A DNA stretch of 64,000 nucleotides from Morchella semilibera (Eukaryota; Ascomycota; Pezizomycetes; Pezizales; Morchellaceae), in assembly GCA_009192285.1 (NCBI GenBank), contig CM018604.1, positions 930,001 to 994,000 of the forward strand, in the 5' to 3' direction. Position 1 is the first letter of the stretch. Each line of letters opens with the position of its first letter. The position numbers and the translations under genes are program-made. Below, piece after piece: positions 11,165 to 23,697 of this stretch. Below the pieces are notes generated by a model that saw nothing but the letters and a program-made list of their open reading frames with translations, was not told where the DNA came from and searched no databases.

Positions 11165-12540
11165 GTTTTTATTGGATAGTAACCCAGAGAGCAACCACAA
11201 CGCCAAGACCACCCGCCTCAAGCTCTGACTGATACTGTCAAAGCCCAGTTATATTTGACACTATGACATCAAACAGCGCCCCAAAGCCTTGATCTGAAGT
11301 CTCCGAAGAAAATACTGCCTGTTAATAGAATATGAATGCTCAGCAATCAGAGAGTATACAATGGCTGCCCCCCAGGATCAAAAAACTGGGACCGTGGAAA
11401 CGGAGGCACTCCCGGTAGTATCTGAGAGGTTCCAAAGAGAACTTAGTACCACACGGGGCACATATTTTGCGTATGATGATGGTTTCATGATGGATTGTTG
11501 ATCTCCGATGGTAGTATAAAGGTTCGGCAGACAAGATGATCTGGTAGTGGGAACCCAGCTGCTCTCAAGCCAACTAATTATAGTGATATATCGATCGATG
11601 TACGTACCTCCTTAATCAACATTAAAAGTGGGACTGAGACAGAAAAGGTTTTTTGATTTGTGTAAGAGAACAATTGGGAGAGGGATGATGATTCTCGTAC
11701 GTATAAGATTATGACCTGGAACGCGCCAGCCACCTGGCATGACGTCGTGTCGACACAGCTACCTATAGATTCTACTGCCTTGCTGGCAGAATTGTGATCG
11801 TTTCATATGATAAACCGCCCATAGGGCAATAAGAACACAGTTCCTTGGCTGATGACAAGATTTCACTTGCCGTGTTGTGGGGAATGAACACGTTTATCAA
11901 GAAAAAACTGTCGGGTGCATAAGTGCAATTCCAAGAATGCCAACCCAAAATTAGAAATACCGTTCAGTCAGTTATAACTGCAGAATTAACCTTTGAATGT
12001 CATGTGGATCTTTCTGGTCCGGGTATTCGGAGCCGGGGAACCCAAAGAGATTCAGTCTATCAGCATACCCCTCGGGCTTGCAGTTGCAGTTGCAGCTCCT
12101 GCCTAAAAGCACCCTTTATACATACGTTTTGTTTTCATAAGATATTTCCCGGGAACATTCTGGAAGCATGCAATACGTGTGCCTGCAGGGACCAAAGCTC
12201 AGACCTTTAGTTTCAAGGTTTACATGTAGCTATAGAAACGGGCCACCACTCACATGTCAAAGTTTTACGTCTGGCTTAAAAACCAGCTCAAAATGGTTGG
12301 ATGCTCGTACAGATGCCAGAAACACAAATATTTGATTAGTCAGGAGTCAAAGCGTTGATAAAATCCGACCCGAGTATGTGGGTCCCAAAGCTCTAGAAAA
12401 CCGGTGATGGCCTGATAGACGTACCAAAGAGGTTCTCGGATCTTTTCCAGCTTCTTCTAATTTCAGTGAATCACGATAGACGGGTTATAAATTCACCTAG
12501 TGCTCGGACGTCCCAGTGCGCACGCAGTTTGTAGCCCCGG

Positions 12541-12557
12541 TCATGAAATATCACTCG
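12541..12557 (+). promoter_or_regulatory. 17-bp motif copy 6 (exact)
   Basis: TCATGAAATATCACTCG, 168 bp left of the 200-bp TIR element. Confidence 0.6.
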
Positions 12558-12724
12558 ATTAGAGATTTTTGCTGGTGACTGTCCAAGCATTGTAAAACGT
12601 TAGTACACATTAAACTCTCACACGTTACATTAGTTCTTTTTTTTTTGAAAACCTCCATGTTTAGATATATTCCAAATGATTTAGAAGGAGATCAAAATTT
12701 CCTAAAAACAAGAGTCATTAGTTA

Positions 12725-12924
12725 ACTATCCCTTGCACGGATGAAAGTTGTCAAATTCGCGACCTGGACCGTGTACCACTTAGTAGAGGAATTATATTGC
12801 TTGTTACGGTAAATAGAAACAACAGAACCAAAGAAAACTTTCGAAATATTTACCACACTAGGTTAATATTCGCTGAAGGAGGGAGGTCGCGAGTTTGACA
12901 ACTTTCATCCGTGCAAGGGATAGT
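12725..12924. mobile_element. 200-bp non-autonomous TIR element (MITE-like)
   Basis: Left arm 12725-12765 and right arm 12884-12924 are reverse complements over 41 bp with one mismatch (ACTATCCCTTGCACGGATGA... at the left end). The core of about 118 bp is AT-rich and has no coding capacity. Flanks read TTA on the left and ATA on the right, so a TA-type target duplication is possible but not clean. No transposase in the window matches it. Confidence 0.75.
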
Positions 12925-13753
12925 ATATGATTTTGTTTCATAGCCAATGTCAATCTGGCTCGAGGTCTAAGGGGCGCAAAATAATACCTAGTTTTTTGGT
13001 CTCCCTAATAAGGCAAACCTTGTAATGGGAATATGTTGCGTCACTGGTCTCTTGGACATCAATTCACTCCCATGTCAACGACTAGGGGGGGCGGAAAACC
13101 ACACTGCGCTGTGGCCTTCATCAGCTACTATTATCCAGCACAGGAGGTGCCAAATGAGTGGCATGTTACGCTTATCCAAATAAAGGAGGTAGCAGGCTAC
13201 AAATTTCCCATACCACATCGGGCCCAAGTCCGGACGGTTTGTCTTTAGGGTTGCGGCAGCCCGAGGTAATTAGCAATACATCCTGTCTAATATTCCATCT
13301 GTTCCGAGATATAGAGGATTCAAAACGTAAATTTGCATGAATGTAGACATTTTTTTCAAAACTGGTACATCCCATCAGACCCACAGGTACTACCCCCTTA
13401 GTTTTTAAAACGCCGGCAATGCGTACAGTACTAAAAAGGGGGGGGGTGGGGTCACTACTGTATTCCCATTACGCTAGTAATACGGTAAGAGTATAGTGTT
13501 GATAGAGAACTCTTCCCCTAATTCCGGTTTGATTTTGTATTCGGCACTAAATCCTGTAGTGATTTCACCTTGTACATGTTTTTTCATACTGTACTTTCTA
13601 AAGCGTGTTACTACTTACCTGAACATCCTCCAATAACATCACTGGTGCAGATTCATAAAGGGAAAGTCTAAAATACAAAATATCTGATCAACTGATCAAC
13701 TAATCAAGAAGGCCGTTAATAAATTAAAAACAACAAACGAGTCCGGTGTTCTA

Positions 13754-13770
13754 CGAGTGATAGTCTGTGA
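13754..13770 (-). promoter_or_regulatory. 17-bp motif copy 7 (exact, minus) next to the tRNA pair
   Basis: The minus strand reads TCACAGACTATCACTCG. Its edge is 43 bp upstream of the first nucleotide of tRNA-Gly. Confidence 0.6.
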
Positions 13771-13813
13771 TGCGATGTTATCTCAAAAATTACCCGGACT
13801 ACGATCAACACAT

Positions 13814-13895
13814 GATTCAGTGGTGTAGGGGTATCACGGGCGCTTGCCATTCTTATGAATTGCGCCCGACCCGGGTTCGATTCCCGGCTGATTCA
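13814..13895 (+). tRNA. tRNA-Gly(GCC) with an 11-nt intron
   Basis: Acceptor arms are GATTCAG (13814-13820) and CTGATTC (13888-13894), with one T-T mismatch at pair 3-70 and discriminator A at 13895. The A box is TGGTGTAGGGGTA and the B box is GGTTCGATTCC. The T arm is CCGGG-TTCGATT-CCCGG. The anticodon stem GGCGC/GCGCC encloses TTGCCA, an inserted TTCTTATGAAT, then T. With the usual 37/38 intron position this gives anticodon GCC and a mature length of 71 nt, normal for tRNA-Gly. The intron can fold as ATTC/GAAT with the neighbouring A. No T-run terminator follows before the next tRNA. Confidence 0.85.
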
Positions 13896-13899
13896 GTCA

Positions 13900-13971
13900 A
13901 GCAACATGGCGCAGCGGAAGCGCGCCGGGCTCATAACCCGGAGGTCCCCCGATCGAAACGGGGTGTTGCTA
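13900..13971 (+). tRNA. Initiator tRNA-Met(CAT)
   Basis: A 72-nt intronless tRNA. Acceptor AGCAACA pairs perfectly with TGTTGCT, giving the A1-U72 end typical of eukaryotic initiators. The anticodon arm GGGCTCATAACCC carries the three G-C pairs of initiator tRNAs. The T loop ATCGAAA (A54/A60 type instead of TTC) is the eukaryotic initiator hallmark. It starts 4 bp after the discriminator base of tRNA-Gly. Confidence 0.95.
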
Positions 13972-13978
13972 AACTCAA

Positions 13979-13983
13979 CTTTT
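13979..13983 (+). terminator. Pol III terminator of the tRNA pair
   Basis: TTTTT begins 8 bp after the tRNA-iMet discriminator base. It is the first T run of four or more after the start of tRNA-Gly, so one transcript could span both tRNAs. Confidence 0.8.
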
Positions 13984-14100
13984 TCAAGCCTCTTCTTCTT
14001 TACATTTTAGAACACTTTGCGCAAAAGACTCGAGTCTTTTTCCGGTAACCTGATTGGCGCCGATCCTCTCAGCCCATACAAGCGGGAAAAGCTTAGGTAC

Positions 14101-14145
14101 TGACTGGTACGTATCTGGGGGACTGACTGGTACGTATCTGGGGTG
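14101..14145. repeat. Two-copy direct repeat, period 23 bp
   Basis: TGACTGGTACGTATCTGGGG occurs at 14101 and again at 14124. Confidence 0.9.
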
Positions 14146-17100
14146 TGTATCATTTCCCCCCGGGGCCAATCGTGAGAATAAACGCGCTAGCTAATACAAA
14201 CGCGATAACAGACAAATATTAACGCGCCGCTGTGTTTGAGCTGCTACATACATATCTGTAGGTACATACTGCATGCAAGGGTTAGGTTGGGTAGGTGGGG
14301 TTGAACGACGTTACCCTTCCTGAAACTCGGTAATCAGAAAAACCCTCCAGCTCTATAGGAACAAACTTTTCGATTCCGCCCTTTGGTGGGTGCAGACTGG
14401 TGATTGTGTAATATCACAGGACCCGGATCTATTCTCTGTGTTTGTTGGTTTAGCCGTTCGAAAGGGGGACGATGTAAGGGATTGGGGAGATGAGATATTG
14501 CGGGGGGGGGGGGGGGTTTGAATATTGAATATTGGATGGAATTATTGGGGATATTGGATATTGGCGATGTTGAAATTTGATATTGGAAGGAGTAAATTCA
14601 ATTGTAGGAGGTGCGATTGCCATGCCCCCACCATCGGATGATGATTGGATTCGGAGGCTTAAATCAGTGGTCTAATCAAAAGGTACATCATACACACCAT
14701 TCGTACCGTGGCTTCACAAGGTCTCACCCACCTATCGACGACACGTCAGGACAGCTGATCGTGATGTTGAAGCAAAGCGAAGCAATGCAACGTTAACCGC
14801 CTCACCGCTGCTGCTGCTGCTTCTAGCCTGTCCAAGTCCCCTCAACGGTACAATGCAAGTCTTACATCTCTCCACGTACACATACGTCGGGTTCTAAATG
14901 TTTTGTCTTGGGCCTTCCAATGTCCAACATCCCATATCCAGGCGAGGTCACAGCATATAAACTCCACAAATCCATACCCATCCCAGCTTCAGCAATGGGA
15001 GACCCTGCAACACCCAATCAATCGGTCCAGACTCTGGTCGCAGCTCGCGATTAGAAGAGTAGGAGCTTCGATAAACCTGGTCGCTCTCATCTAGATCTGT
15101 CAAAGAAGAAGATTTGCCGGATCGAGGTTTCACAGACGGGTCGATGCTATCGTTAGATTAGGCCCTCTTGGGGACTTCTTTGTTCATTATGCGCGGTTTC
15201 TACTACCCAGACCCTTAACCTTGCTTGATTTTCAGTAGGTATCTGTCGGGATTTTCGCATGTCTATCCGCCCTTTTGTGGTAGGTATGGGAATCACATTG
15301 GGCTCAGCCAATTGTGCTTTTAGCACAGCCAACTACGGATGAAAGAACCAAGCACAACAGTCTTAGCTATCAAAGAAAAAACAAACACCCGTTCGTTTGA
15401 CCTCCCGTTGTCGGCGGCGGCAGCGACAGTTCCGGGGAACGGCATCGACATCGGGACGGGCAGATGCAGATTGAGCCTCCCGGCCAACTGCACGACGCAA
15501 ACGGGGGAGCTGAACAAACAGACAAAAAACTCGGTTACTGGTAGGTGCTCTGTAACGGAAAGAGTGATTTTCTAGAATCTTTCCTCTTCTAGTTTGGGGA
15601 GGGTAGAGTAGAGCAGGGACCGATCCTAAAATTGAAGAGCATGGAGAATCCCGGTAGATATGGGATGGTATGCAGACCAGTTTGTAATCATCACCATCAT
15701 GGATTCTGCAGTTTTGGGGAGACTGCAGCTAGCAGAAGCAGCAGCAGAATAAACCCGGCCCAACCTAGAAGCCAAGGTATGCCCGCCATTATAGAATAAA
15801 ATTCACTAGGTAGATATAGATGGCCCCCGGGGGGGGGGGGGGTGAAATGGAGTGAAATGTGTGAGTTTAAATTTTATTTTAGGAAGGGGCTGCTGCCGCC
15901 GCTACTAGTTTCTCCGTCTCCATAGGGGAAGGAAGATTTGTGATATTCACGGCCTTTCATCAAACCCAGTCCCCGCATAAACAAGACCATCTGACACACC
16001 TGTTTCGGATTGAGGAGAGTCAGCCGGTGTGGGATGGGTGTTGGTCTGGTCTTCAATTGCAATTGAGGTGTGGTGTGAATAAACATTTGGATATGAGCAA
16101 GGTGCAATTTGAGAAAAACCCGATAGACGGCCTATGAGACATATGGGGGGGGGGGGTGGAGGGAAGAAGAGAGGGAGGAGGGAGGGAGGGTACATGTAGT
16201 AATCAAAGTTTCTCACACTCTGATTTCTGCCTCTAAAGGACATGTGTACAGTGCCTACTAAAAAAATTACACGAAAAGCCTCTTATATCATGGATTGAAG
16301 CGGCGGCCGGGATCAATTCCGCTTAAACGGTGTCGCAGTGAGGCCAGTACATTAGCCGTGGATCCGAAATTTAAATGCCTTGCCGAAGGGCCAAGCAAGG
16401 GACTACTGTATGCACGATAGTCGGATTGCATAACAAGGCTGTTGCTCTGCTTTTAGTAGACATACATTACATACATGTACCTAGCCTTTTTTTTTTTTTT
16501 TTTTTTCCCTTCGTCTGGTCTGGTCTGGTCTATTTTGTGCTGAACCATGGTTATTAAGACATTTCGGGAAAAGGGGGAGGGGAATAATTTTTACAAGCTA
16601 ATTTTCTCGTTTATATTCAAGTTTTTCTTGGTTTGGTGATGAGATGTGGTTAAAAGAACTTTAGCGAGACGCGGGTATTGCATTGCATTAACTGTGGGGA
16701 CATGAAGGGAGGGAGGGGAGGGCGAACATGTGGTGGCATTAGTGAAATATATAGTCTATTCCATTGGACGTACTTGCGGTGATAATACCGGTAGGGCATG
16801 TACAGCAGTATGTGAATGCAGCATCATGCGCGTACGGCTGGGGACCCTTAACGGCGGGGGGTAAGTGGAGGATAGAGGGGTGGTAAAGAGGAAGGAAAAA
16901 AAAAAGTTTGTAAGGAGGGAGGGGGGGAATAAACAAAAATATGGTGGGATGAAGTCGATAGGCGGCGTCAGTGATGCTGGTTGTGAATCGTGGTGGTGAT
17001 GTCGATGTTGAGAGGTGTCTTCTTCTTCTACTCCGGGACTCTCAACGGAGTTCTCCACTCAAATCACTTGTAGTCAAAGAGATCCGGTCAGGTCAGTCAC

Positions 17101-17130
17101 GTTCGTTCGTTCGTTCGTTCGTTTCGTTCG
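17101..17130. repeat. (GTTC)n microsatellite
   Basis: GTTC units with one interruption near the right end; directly visible. Confidence 0.9.
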
Positions 17131-17805
17131 CCCAGGGAGTGAGTGGTTTGATCAACTTGGATGGGCTTAGGAAATTGAACACAAGCAAAAGGAAAACGGC
17201 CGGCGTCATCGGCCTAAGAAGTTCAGTCCCCCTCAAGGTGTCTCAGGCAACTGAAGGGGGTATCGGCTGTCTCATCGTTTCCGCTTGCACTAATGGATTG
17301 CGCTAGTGGGTGTCCCTTTAATTTTGTATTAGGCCATCTGGGCCCCTCGAGACGACCGACCCCAGAGTGTAACTTCGTGAATGGGAGGAGAGAATAGCTA
17401 CAATTGTACCTGAATACATGCATACATATACTTTCTTACACGCACACATACATATACATACACACTATCTCAAACACCATCTCAATTGAAGAGTCTATTA
17501 TTTTTTTTTTGAGCGTGCATAAACTCGAAATATGAGCGGAAGAAAGTATCGCTGTGCGACGAAGTGTTTGCTGGCGATTGGGGGATCGGAAACGCGGTGG
17601 CCGTGCTGCAGCACCAATCCCCGAGCAGCAACCCGACCCTTAAGCCGCAACACTGGCAGGGCAAGCAAGATCACAGCGAGTCAGTGGTGTGTTTTGGGAG
17701 CGCGCGTGTGTGTGGGACGTGAGAATCGAGTTGAGTGGGTGAATGAGAAGTGTGAAAAAGTGAAAGTGATAAAGCAGAGAGTAGAAGGGTATCAGGGAGC
17801 AGAGC

Positions 17806-17847
17806 AGCAACAACAACAACAACAGTAGTAGTAGTAGTGGTGGTGGC
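17806..17847. repeat. Compound trinucleotide repeat (CAA)n(GTA)n(GTG)n
   Basis: CAA units run directly into GTA and then GTG units. They encode poly-Q or poly-V/T/L in different frames, which explains the frames seen here. Confidence 0.9.
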
Positions 17848-19252
17848 ATTGGCATCATCGTTCGACGCCATAATCGACAGTGGTACTACTACAGCACATC
17901 ACTGGTAAATTTGGCGAGCAAGTGGGTGAGCAAATGAGTGAGGTAAAAATAAAGGAACGGGGGTTGTTGAGTGGGCTATTATTATTCTTCCCATTCCTTA
18001 CATGTCATGTACTGATACTGTTTTTTTTCTTTTTTTTTCTTTTTTTCCTACTCTTATACTACATCCCACTAGGAGGTACATGTAGTGCTACCATTATATG
18101 TATAATTGCTTCTAGACATCCACCACCAATTAATCCGTTAAAGTAGGAAATTTTACAGTGAGAAAGAGAATTTAGAAATCTTAGAAAACATTCTAAACGG
18201 GATCAAACCCTGGGGGGGGGGGGGGGGATCTGAACTTAATAAGGAAGAAAGGAAAAAAAAAAAAAAAAGAGAGAAGTCAGCAAGGCTTAGAGAAAAAAGA
18301 AGAAAAGGGTCGGCCATCCATCCATGTACGTTCGGAGGTCTGCATTTTCTATCAACCGCCGCCCGCTGCTCTGCTGCCCTGCCCTTTCTCAATCCTACCT
18401 CTATGTACCTTCCTCTCTCCCTCTAAGCATCCCCCCCAAAAAAAAACCCAACCCAGACGGGAGAGCGCGTTTTTTGCAGCAAGCCACACCCCCTTCCCCT
18501 TTTCCTACCTGCTCCTCCGTCTCCCTCCTACACTTTTTCAAACCAACCCTATAGACTCTCTTTCCCTTAGTCCGTACCCCCACGACACCACTGTCGTCGA
18601 CGACGGCTGTTGTTCATTGTAAACATCACCGGACAGTCTCTCCTCCAACTTGAACCCCCCCCCCCCCCCCTCCTCCTCAACTTACTCCTCCATTCTCTTC
18701 AATTTCTATCGCACTTTTTTTCGGCTTTTCTTCTTCTGTGTCGCTCGGTGCACCCCCTTCTTTTTTTTTTTTTTTTTTTACAACAATAGGATCCGGTTAA
18801 TCCACTCGAAGCGTCGCGCGTATCGATCGTCCCGCTGTCGTCCTGTGCTCCGTTGTCCAGCAACAACCGCTCAGTGAGTGAGTAAACAACCATTCATCCA
18901 CGAACAGACCGCGCAACACCCAACCCCAAAACTTATTCCTTAAAGAATTTATTTCCCGGAAAGGAAATCTGCCAAGGTGACCGGACTGTCTGTCAACCGT
19001 TGTTGCAGTCCCTCTTCCCTTCCCTTCCCGCACTCTCTTCACCTCACCGCATCTTCCTCCTTCACCGACTCTCAGTCCCCCTCTCCCTCTCTCCCACTAC
19101 CCCCCTCCCCTCCCCCCCCTGGTCGAAGGGCAAGGTCGGGCCAACCATCATCGCTGTTGACAACCCCAATCCTCCGATAATCAATCTCCTGTAAATATAA
19201 TTCCCCCACTCGACCTCCGTCGTCAGCGGCGGTGATACAAAACTCCTAAAAC

Positions 19253-22200
19253 ATGTCATCTGTTGCAACTGCTTCCTCATCTGCCGCTCCTGCACCAAAT
19301 CCTTCACCGCCTAGAGCTGGGAGACCTCCACATCCACGGCCTACAACTTACACTGGCCCTTCCCCTACAGCTGCTGCAACATCTAACGACGCTCAGCCTG
19401 GTCCTTCGTCTTCACAGAGCTACTCCAACAACCCAATGAACCAACAAGGTCCACCTATCGCTCCTCCCCCAAGGACCAGCAGCCAACGTCAAGCAACTAC
19501 TGCACCTTCAGCGGCGCCTGGAGGTTCAACTGAACGCAGTAGGTCGCAGTCAGGACGCACTCGAGGCCAGAGTACCGACGGTCGGGACAGAGAGAGGTCA
19601 GATAGGGATAGAGATCGTCGGCGAGCTGATGAGGCCAGCAAACCTCGCAAAGATCAACCTGTGGGAAGGTCAAACTCTGCTAGGGATCCCACTAGAAACG
19701 GTACCTCTAGTAGCTCTCAACAACAAGCAGAGTCTACAAGCAGCAGCAGCAGGAGACGTCAGGAAGGGGCTGATGGAGCAAGCGGGAGCGCCGGCAGTGG
19801 TAGTGGCAGCAGGAGTAGAGGAGGCAGGGATGCTGCTGGTGGGAGTTCAGGGTTGGCAGTTGTCAATACACCAGATGGGCCAGGAAGAAGCACTGGGAGT
19901 ACCCGAAAGGAGACAAGGTTTGGGGAGTACATCCTGGGTCAAACTCTAGGAGAGGGTGAATTTGGAAAGGTTAAGTTAGGATGGAGAAGAGATGGCGGTG
20001 TACAGGTACTTATTCCCCACTACTCACTTTGCATTACAGGCTTTCGCCAGTCGGGTAGAATATGATGGTCGGGATTCTAATTATGCTTAAAGGTTGCCAT
20101 TAAACTTATCCGGCGAGACTCACTTTCTCCTCACCCTAACCGTCTTTCCAAGATCCATCGCGAGATTTCTATTTTACGGACACTTTCGCATCCCAACATC
20201 GTCCGCCTCCACGAGATGGTTGAAACTGAACGTCACATTGGTATCATTCTTGAGTACGCTTCCGGTGGTGAACTATTTGACTTTATTCTCAACCATCGCT
20301 TCCTGAAAGACCCCCCAGCTTGCCGTTTATTTGCACAATTGGTCTCTGGTGTGGGGTATCTACACAAGAAGGGAATTGTCCATCGTGATCTCAAACTCGA
20401 GAATTTGCTGTTGGATAGGAACCGGAACATAATCATCACTGATTTTGGGTTTGCAAACGTGTTTGATCCGAACGATGAGCTTGGAGAGCTGGAGGATCGA
20501 TTGGAAGAGCCCGAGTTACTAAAAGAGTTGGAAAAGGGTGTGCCTAATACACCCGACCGAAGGGTCGGACCAGAGGCGAGCTTGCTCAACATCCTTGGCC
20601 CCGGGCAGGTTAGGAGGCGAGGCGACTTAATGGCCACAAGTTGTGGAAGTCCTTGTTATGCGGCACCGGAGCTGGTAGTAAGTGACGGGTTGTACACTGG
20701 AAGGAAGGTTGATGTGTGGTCATGCGGTGTTATTCTGGTTTGTTCCCTCAATTATTTGAAACCCCCCAATAAACAGTTTATTAATTAAAATTTTAGTACG
20801 CTATGTTGGCTGGGTATCTTCCATTTGATGATGACCCGGCTAACCCTGAGGGAGACAACATTAACTTGCTCTATAAATATATTGTCTCAACACCATTGAC
20901 CTTCCCAGAGTATGTTAGTCCGCATGCGAGGGATCTTCTTAGAAGGATCCTGGTACCGGACCCAAGGAAGCGTGCAGATCTCTTCGAAGTCGCGAGACAT
21001 AGTTGGTTGAGTCCATTCTCCAACGTCGTGAGCATGATAACAAGCTCCACGATCAATTCGAAACAGGCAGAGACTGTCACAATTAATGGTTCGCAAAATT
21101 CTCTTGATTATACACATCTTTACCAATCTTTGTTTTGGAAGCTAATATCATCTTACGTAAAGAGCCTACCCCTGGCGATGGCCGACCCGCACTTGCACGT
21201 GCCGCTTCTGTACGAGAACCCTCTTCAACAACAAGCCATCCTCACACAATTGCCACTGGAGCTGCTGGCCAAAGGCATCATGCTCATGAATTTGTGCCCC
21301 AGACTACCCAACCCAAAGCTCGCGTTGACCAGAAGAGGCAAACGGTCCAAGTCGAATACGTCGAACCCAGGCAACAAACCAAACGAGGATCTGCAGTAGA
21401 CCCCGACCAACAAGGTCCTAGCGATACCCCGGAGGCGGACGAGGCGGACGCGGCAGCTCCCGCACCTATTGTTCCAACTAGTAAACATCATGATAATCTT
21501 GTTAGGGCAGCTACTACAGCCGGCACACCGTCCAGACATGCTAGAACAGCATCTTCAGCAGAACAACAGAAAGGTAAAGAGAGAGAAATCTTGGTTGGTG
21601 ATAGTAAATCTTCAAGGAATAGGCCGGCAAGCTATGCATATCAGACACCATCCCGAGCGCCTGCCTCGAGTGATGGAACCACGTCGAGACAGCCGTCAAG
21701 AAGGACTAGCAAGGATAAATCCGGCCCGCCCGTCACTGGAAAGCCATTTACTACTGTGGAAGCCGGGACAACATCGGCAAGGCCCACAACTTCAAGTTCT
21801 ATGGGAAATTCAAATCGTATGCCATCACGTGGATCCAGTTATTCGAGGCCTGTACCTGTAGCGCCGAGTCTCGCAGCTAACAATGTTGAAGGGAAAATTA
21901 CCATACCGAAAGGCGGAAAACCGTATACGATCAGCAACCCGATACCCCATCCGGACAACAGCGAGGCTATCGGATCGTCGGAAATGGGGAAGCCAAGTAC
22001 AGCGGCCTTGCCTGCCAAATATACAACCAGACCATCGACACAACCAGAGGCTCCCGTCAAAGGCCACAAAAGAGCGAATACTGTTGGTGGTGGCGCAGGT
22101 GGTGAGGCAGGAAGGTTTTTGGGCAAGTTTATGGGCGGCACCGAAAAGCCAGAGGTTTCTCCTAGGCCCGTGATGACTGCTGCGGGTGAGCCTCGTCAAT

Positions 22201-22682
22201 CTCTCGACCCGGGGGTACGTCCATCCAAACATGATAAAGCGAACGGTAAATCAAGGCGATTCAGCTTGCTGCCCACAAGTTTTTCACTCAAGAGCATATC
22301 TGGCTCAGGTCATATGCGTCGTCCTTCAAGGACATCAGGGCTCTCAGGAAACCGCTTCACACCAGCAGAGCCCCAAACCTCATCTCAACCTCAACTTGGC
22401 GTACCACATGCTACGGGTAGAGATGAATCGATCCAAACTGGCTCAGATACTTCATTGGCAGTTGAATCTGCACCAGCGTCCGCCGCTGGTGGCAGATTCG
22501 AACGAGAAAGCGTCGATATTGAAGGTGGTAATGGCGTTGGCCGACGACCTACTGTTCTACAGAAAAATAGGAAGTTCACGGAGGGCGAAGTCAGTGGAAC
22601 GGGTGGAAGCACTGGTCCAGCCAGAAGGGTCATGGATTTCTTTAGGAGGAGAGGTGTTGTGAGGAGCAAAGGGGAGGTGTGA
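19253..22682 (+). CDS. KIN4: Kin4-like serine/threonine protein kinase (CAMKL group)
   Basis: Four exons, 19253-20005, 20093-20737, 20797-21088 and 21163-22682, give 1069 aa. A disordered Ser/Pro/Arg N-terminus (to about 220) precedes the kinase domain. Visible there are the glycine loop [14 protein letters not shown], catalytic HRDLKLEN (Asp about 350), DFGFAN (about 368), a long acidic activation-loop insertion, [12 protein letters not shown] and [45 protein letters not shown] and [24 protein letters not shown] match the Kin4/Frk1 branch. The long tail ends in [11 protein letters not shown], a C-terminal motif I associate with fungal Kin4 homologues. In yeast Kin4 acts in the spindle-position checkpoint; that role here is by homology only. 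Intron 3 (GTTCGC...GTAAAG, 74 nt, branch GCTAATA) is the least certain join. An alternative GTGAGC donor at 21028 paired with an acceptor ending at 21164 also keeps frame but removes a conserved-looking VVSMITSST. Confidence 0.9.
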
Positions 22683-23659
22683 CGAAACAGCTTTACCACC
22701 TCTTCTAGATCTTTCAGTTACGTCCCTGCTAGAGATTTGATTTCATTAGCAAGCCTGATGAGATTGTAATGTTCTACGAGGAGAATGGAATGGTTCGGAG
22801 GGTCTTAAAGTCAAACCATTAAGCGGTCAATGCAACGTGGATTCGGAAGCACAGGGGAAGGCGTGGGGGGTGAGTTGCTGGAGTATATCTTCTATCGGCA
22901 CTAGGGAACAAAAAGGAAATAATTTGAAGTCATCCAGAAAGTTTGCCTTCTGTTTTGTTTTCCTCCCTAGTTGATATCAATGTCTTCTAGTTTCTTCCTA
23001 TCTTTATCTTGCTCCGTTTTGTGCTTTGTATCCTTCGTTGATTTCTAAGGGAAAATCCTTTGATTTAGAGGAGTGTTTTCTTTTAATTTTTAGTTCGTTT
23101 TATTAGTAGTTTTCGAATTTCTCTTCTACCACTCTGGTTGATTGTATTGTGTATTTGCATTCAGCCTAAAGCGGAGTTTCTTTATTTCTATTGGGGTACT
23201 CTTTTTACGGGAAGGGCTTTTCTTTATTGTCTTTTGTGCTCTCGTACATTTTTGAAGATAAATTGGGGATTTGTATCTTGGTTTCTACTTTCAACAGCAT
23301 TCTCCTCTTTTCTCTTGTTTTCAGCATGGGGTTTGTGGATTTTTTTTTTTTTCGATGTCATTTTTTTTTCCTTTCCCTCTTCTTTTTTCTTTTTTTTGGT
23401 GTTTTCCTTTATTCCTTCGATCCCCACTATTATACTTGTGAGGGGCGAGCTGGATGGGAGTTGATATATGCATATATTCATTGTGATGGAAATTCTAGTA
23501 GTAGTACGTAGTAGTCATTGGGTGGTAGTCTTGGGGGTATGGTGGCGGCAGTTGTGTTATTCTTGTTTATTTATTTCCTTAACTTCTGTCACGCCTCCTT
23601 TCATCATTTATATCTGTTTTCTGTTTTTTTTGGCCAGCATTTTTTTTTCTTTCCTTTTC

Positions 23660-23697
<38 letters not shown>

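Larger units (their letters stand above)
9539..13813. other. 4.3-kb spacer upstream of the tRNA pair
   Basis: AT-richer than gene regions. It holds one TIR element (12725-12924), three motif copies (11148, 12541, 13754) and a diverged repeat segment near 13543-13578. No coding region recognised; the frames present are short and overlap on both strands. Confidence 0.55.
13984..19252. other. 5.3-kb spacer and pyrimidine-rich leader before the kinase gene
   Basis: No gene recognised to about 17.5 kb. It contains G homopolymers (14504-14517, 15829-15842, 16144-16156, 18212-18227), T homopolymers (16488-16506, 18760-18779), a C run (18654-18670), several microsatellites and a 23-bp direct duplication. 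From about 18.3 kb the sequence becomes strongly pyrimidine-biased (CT-rich), as is usual for fungal promoters and 5' leaders, up to the kinase ATG. Confidence 0.5.
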
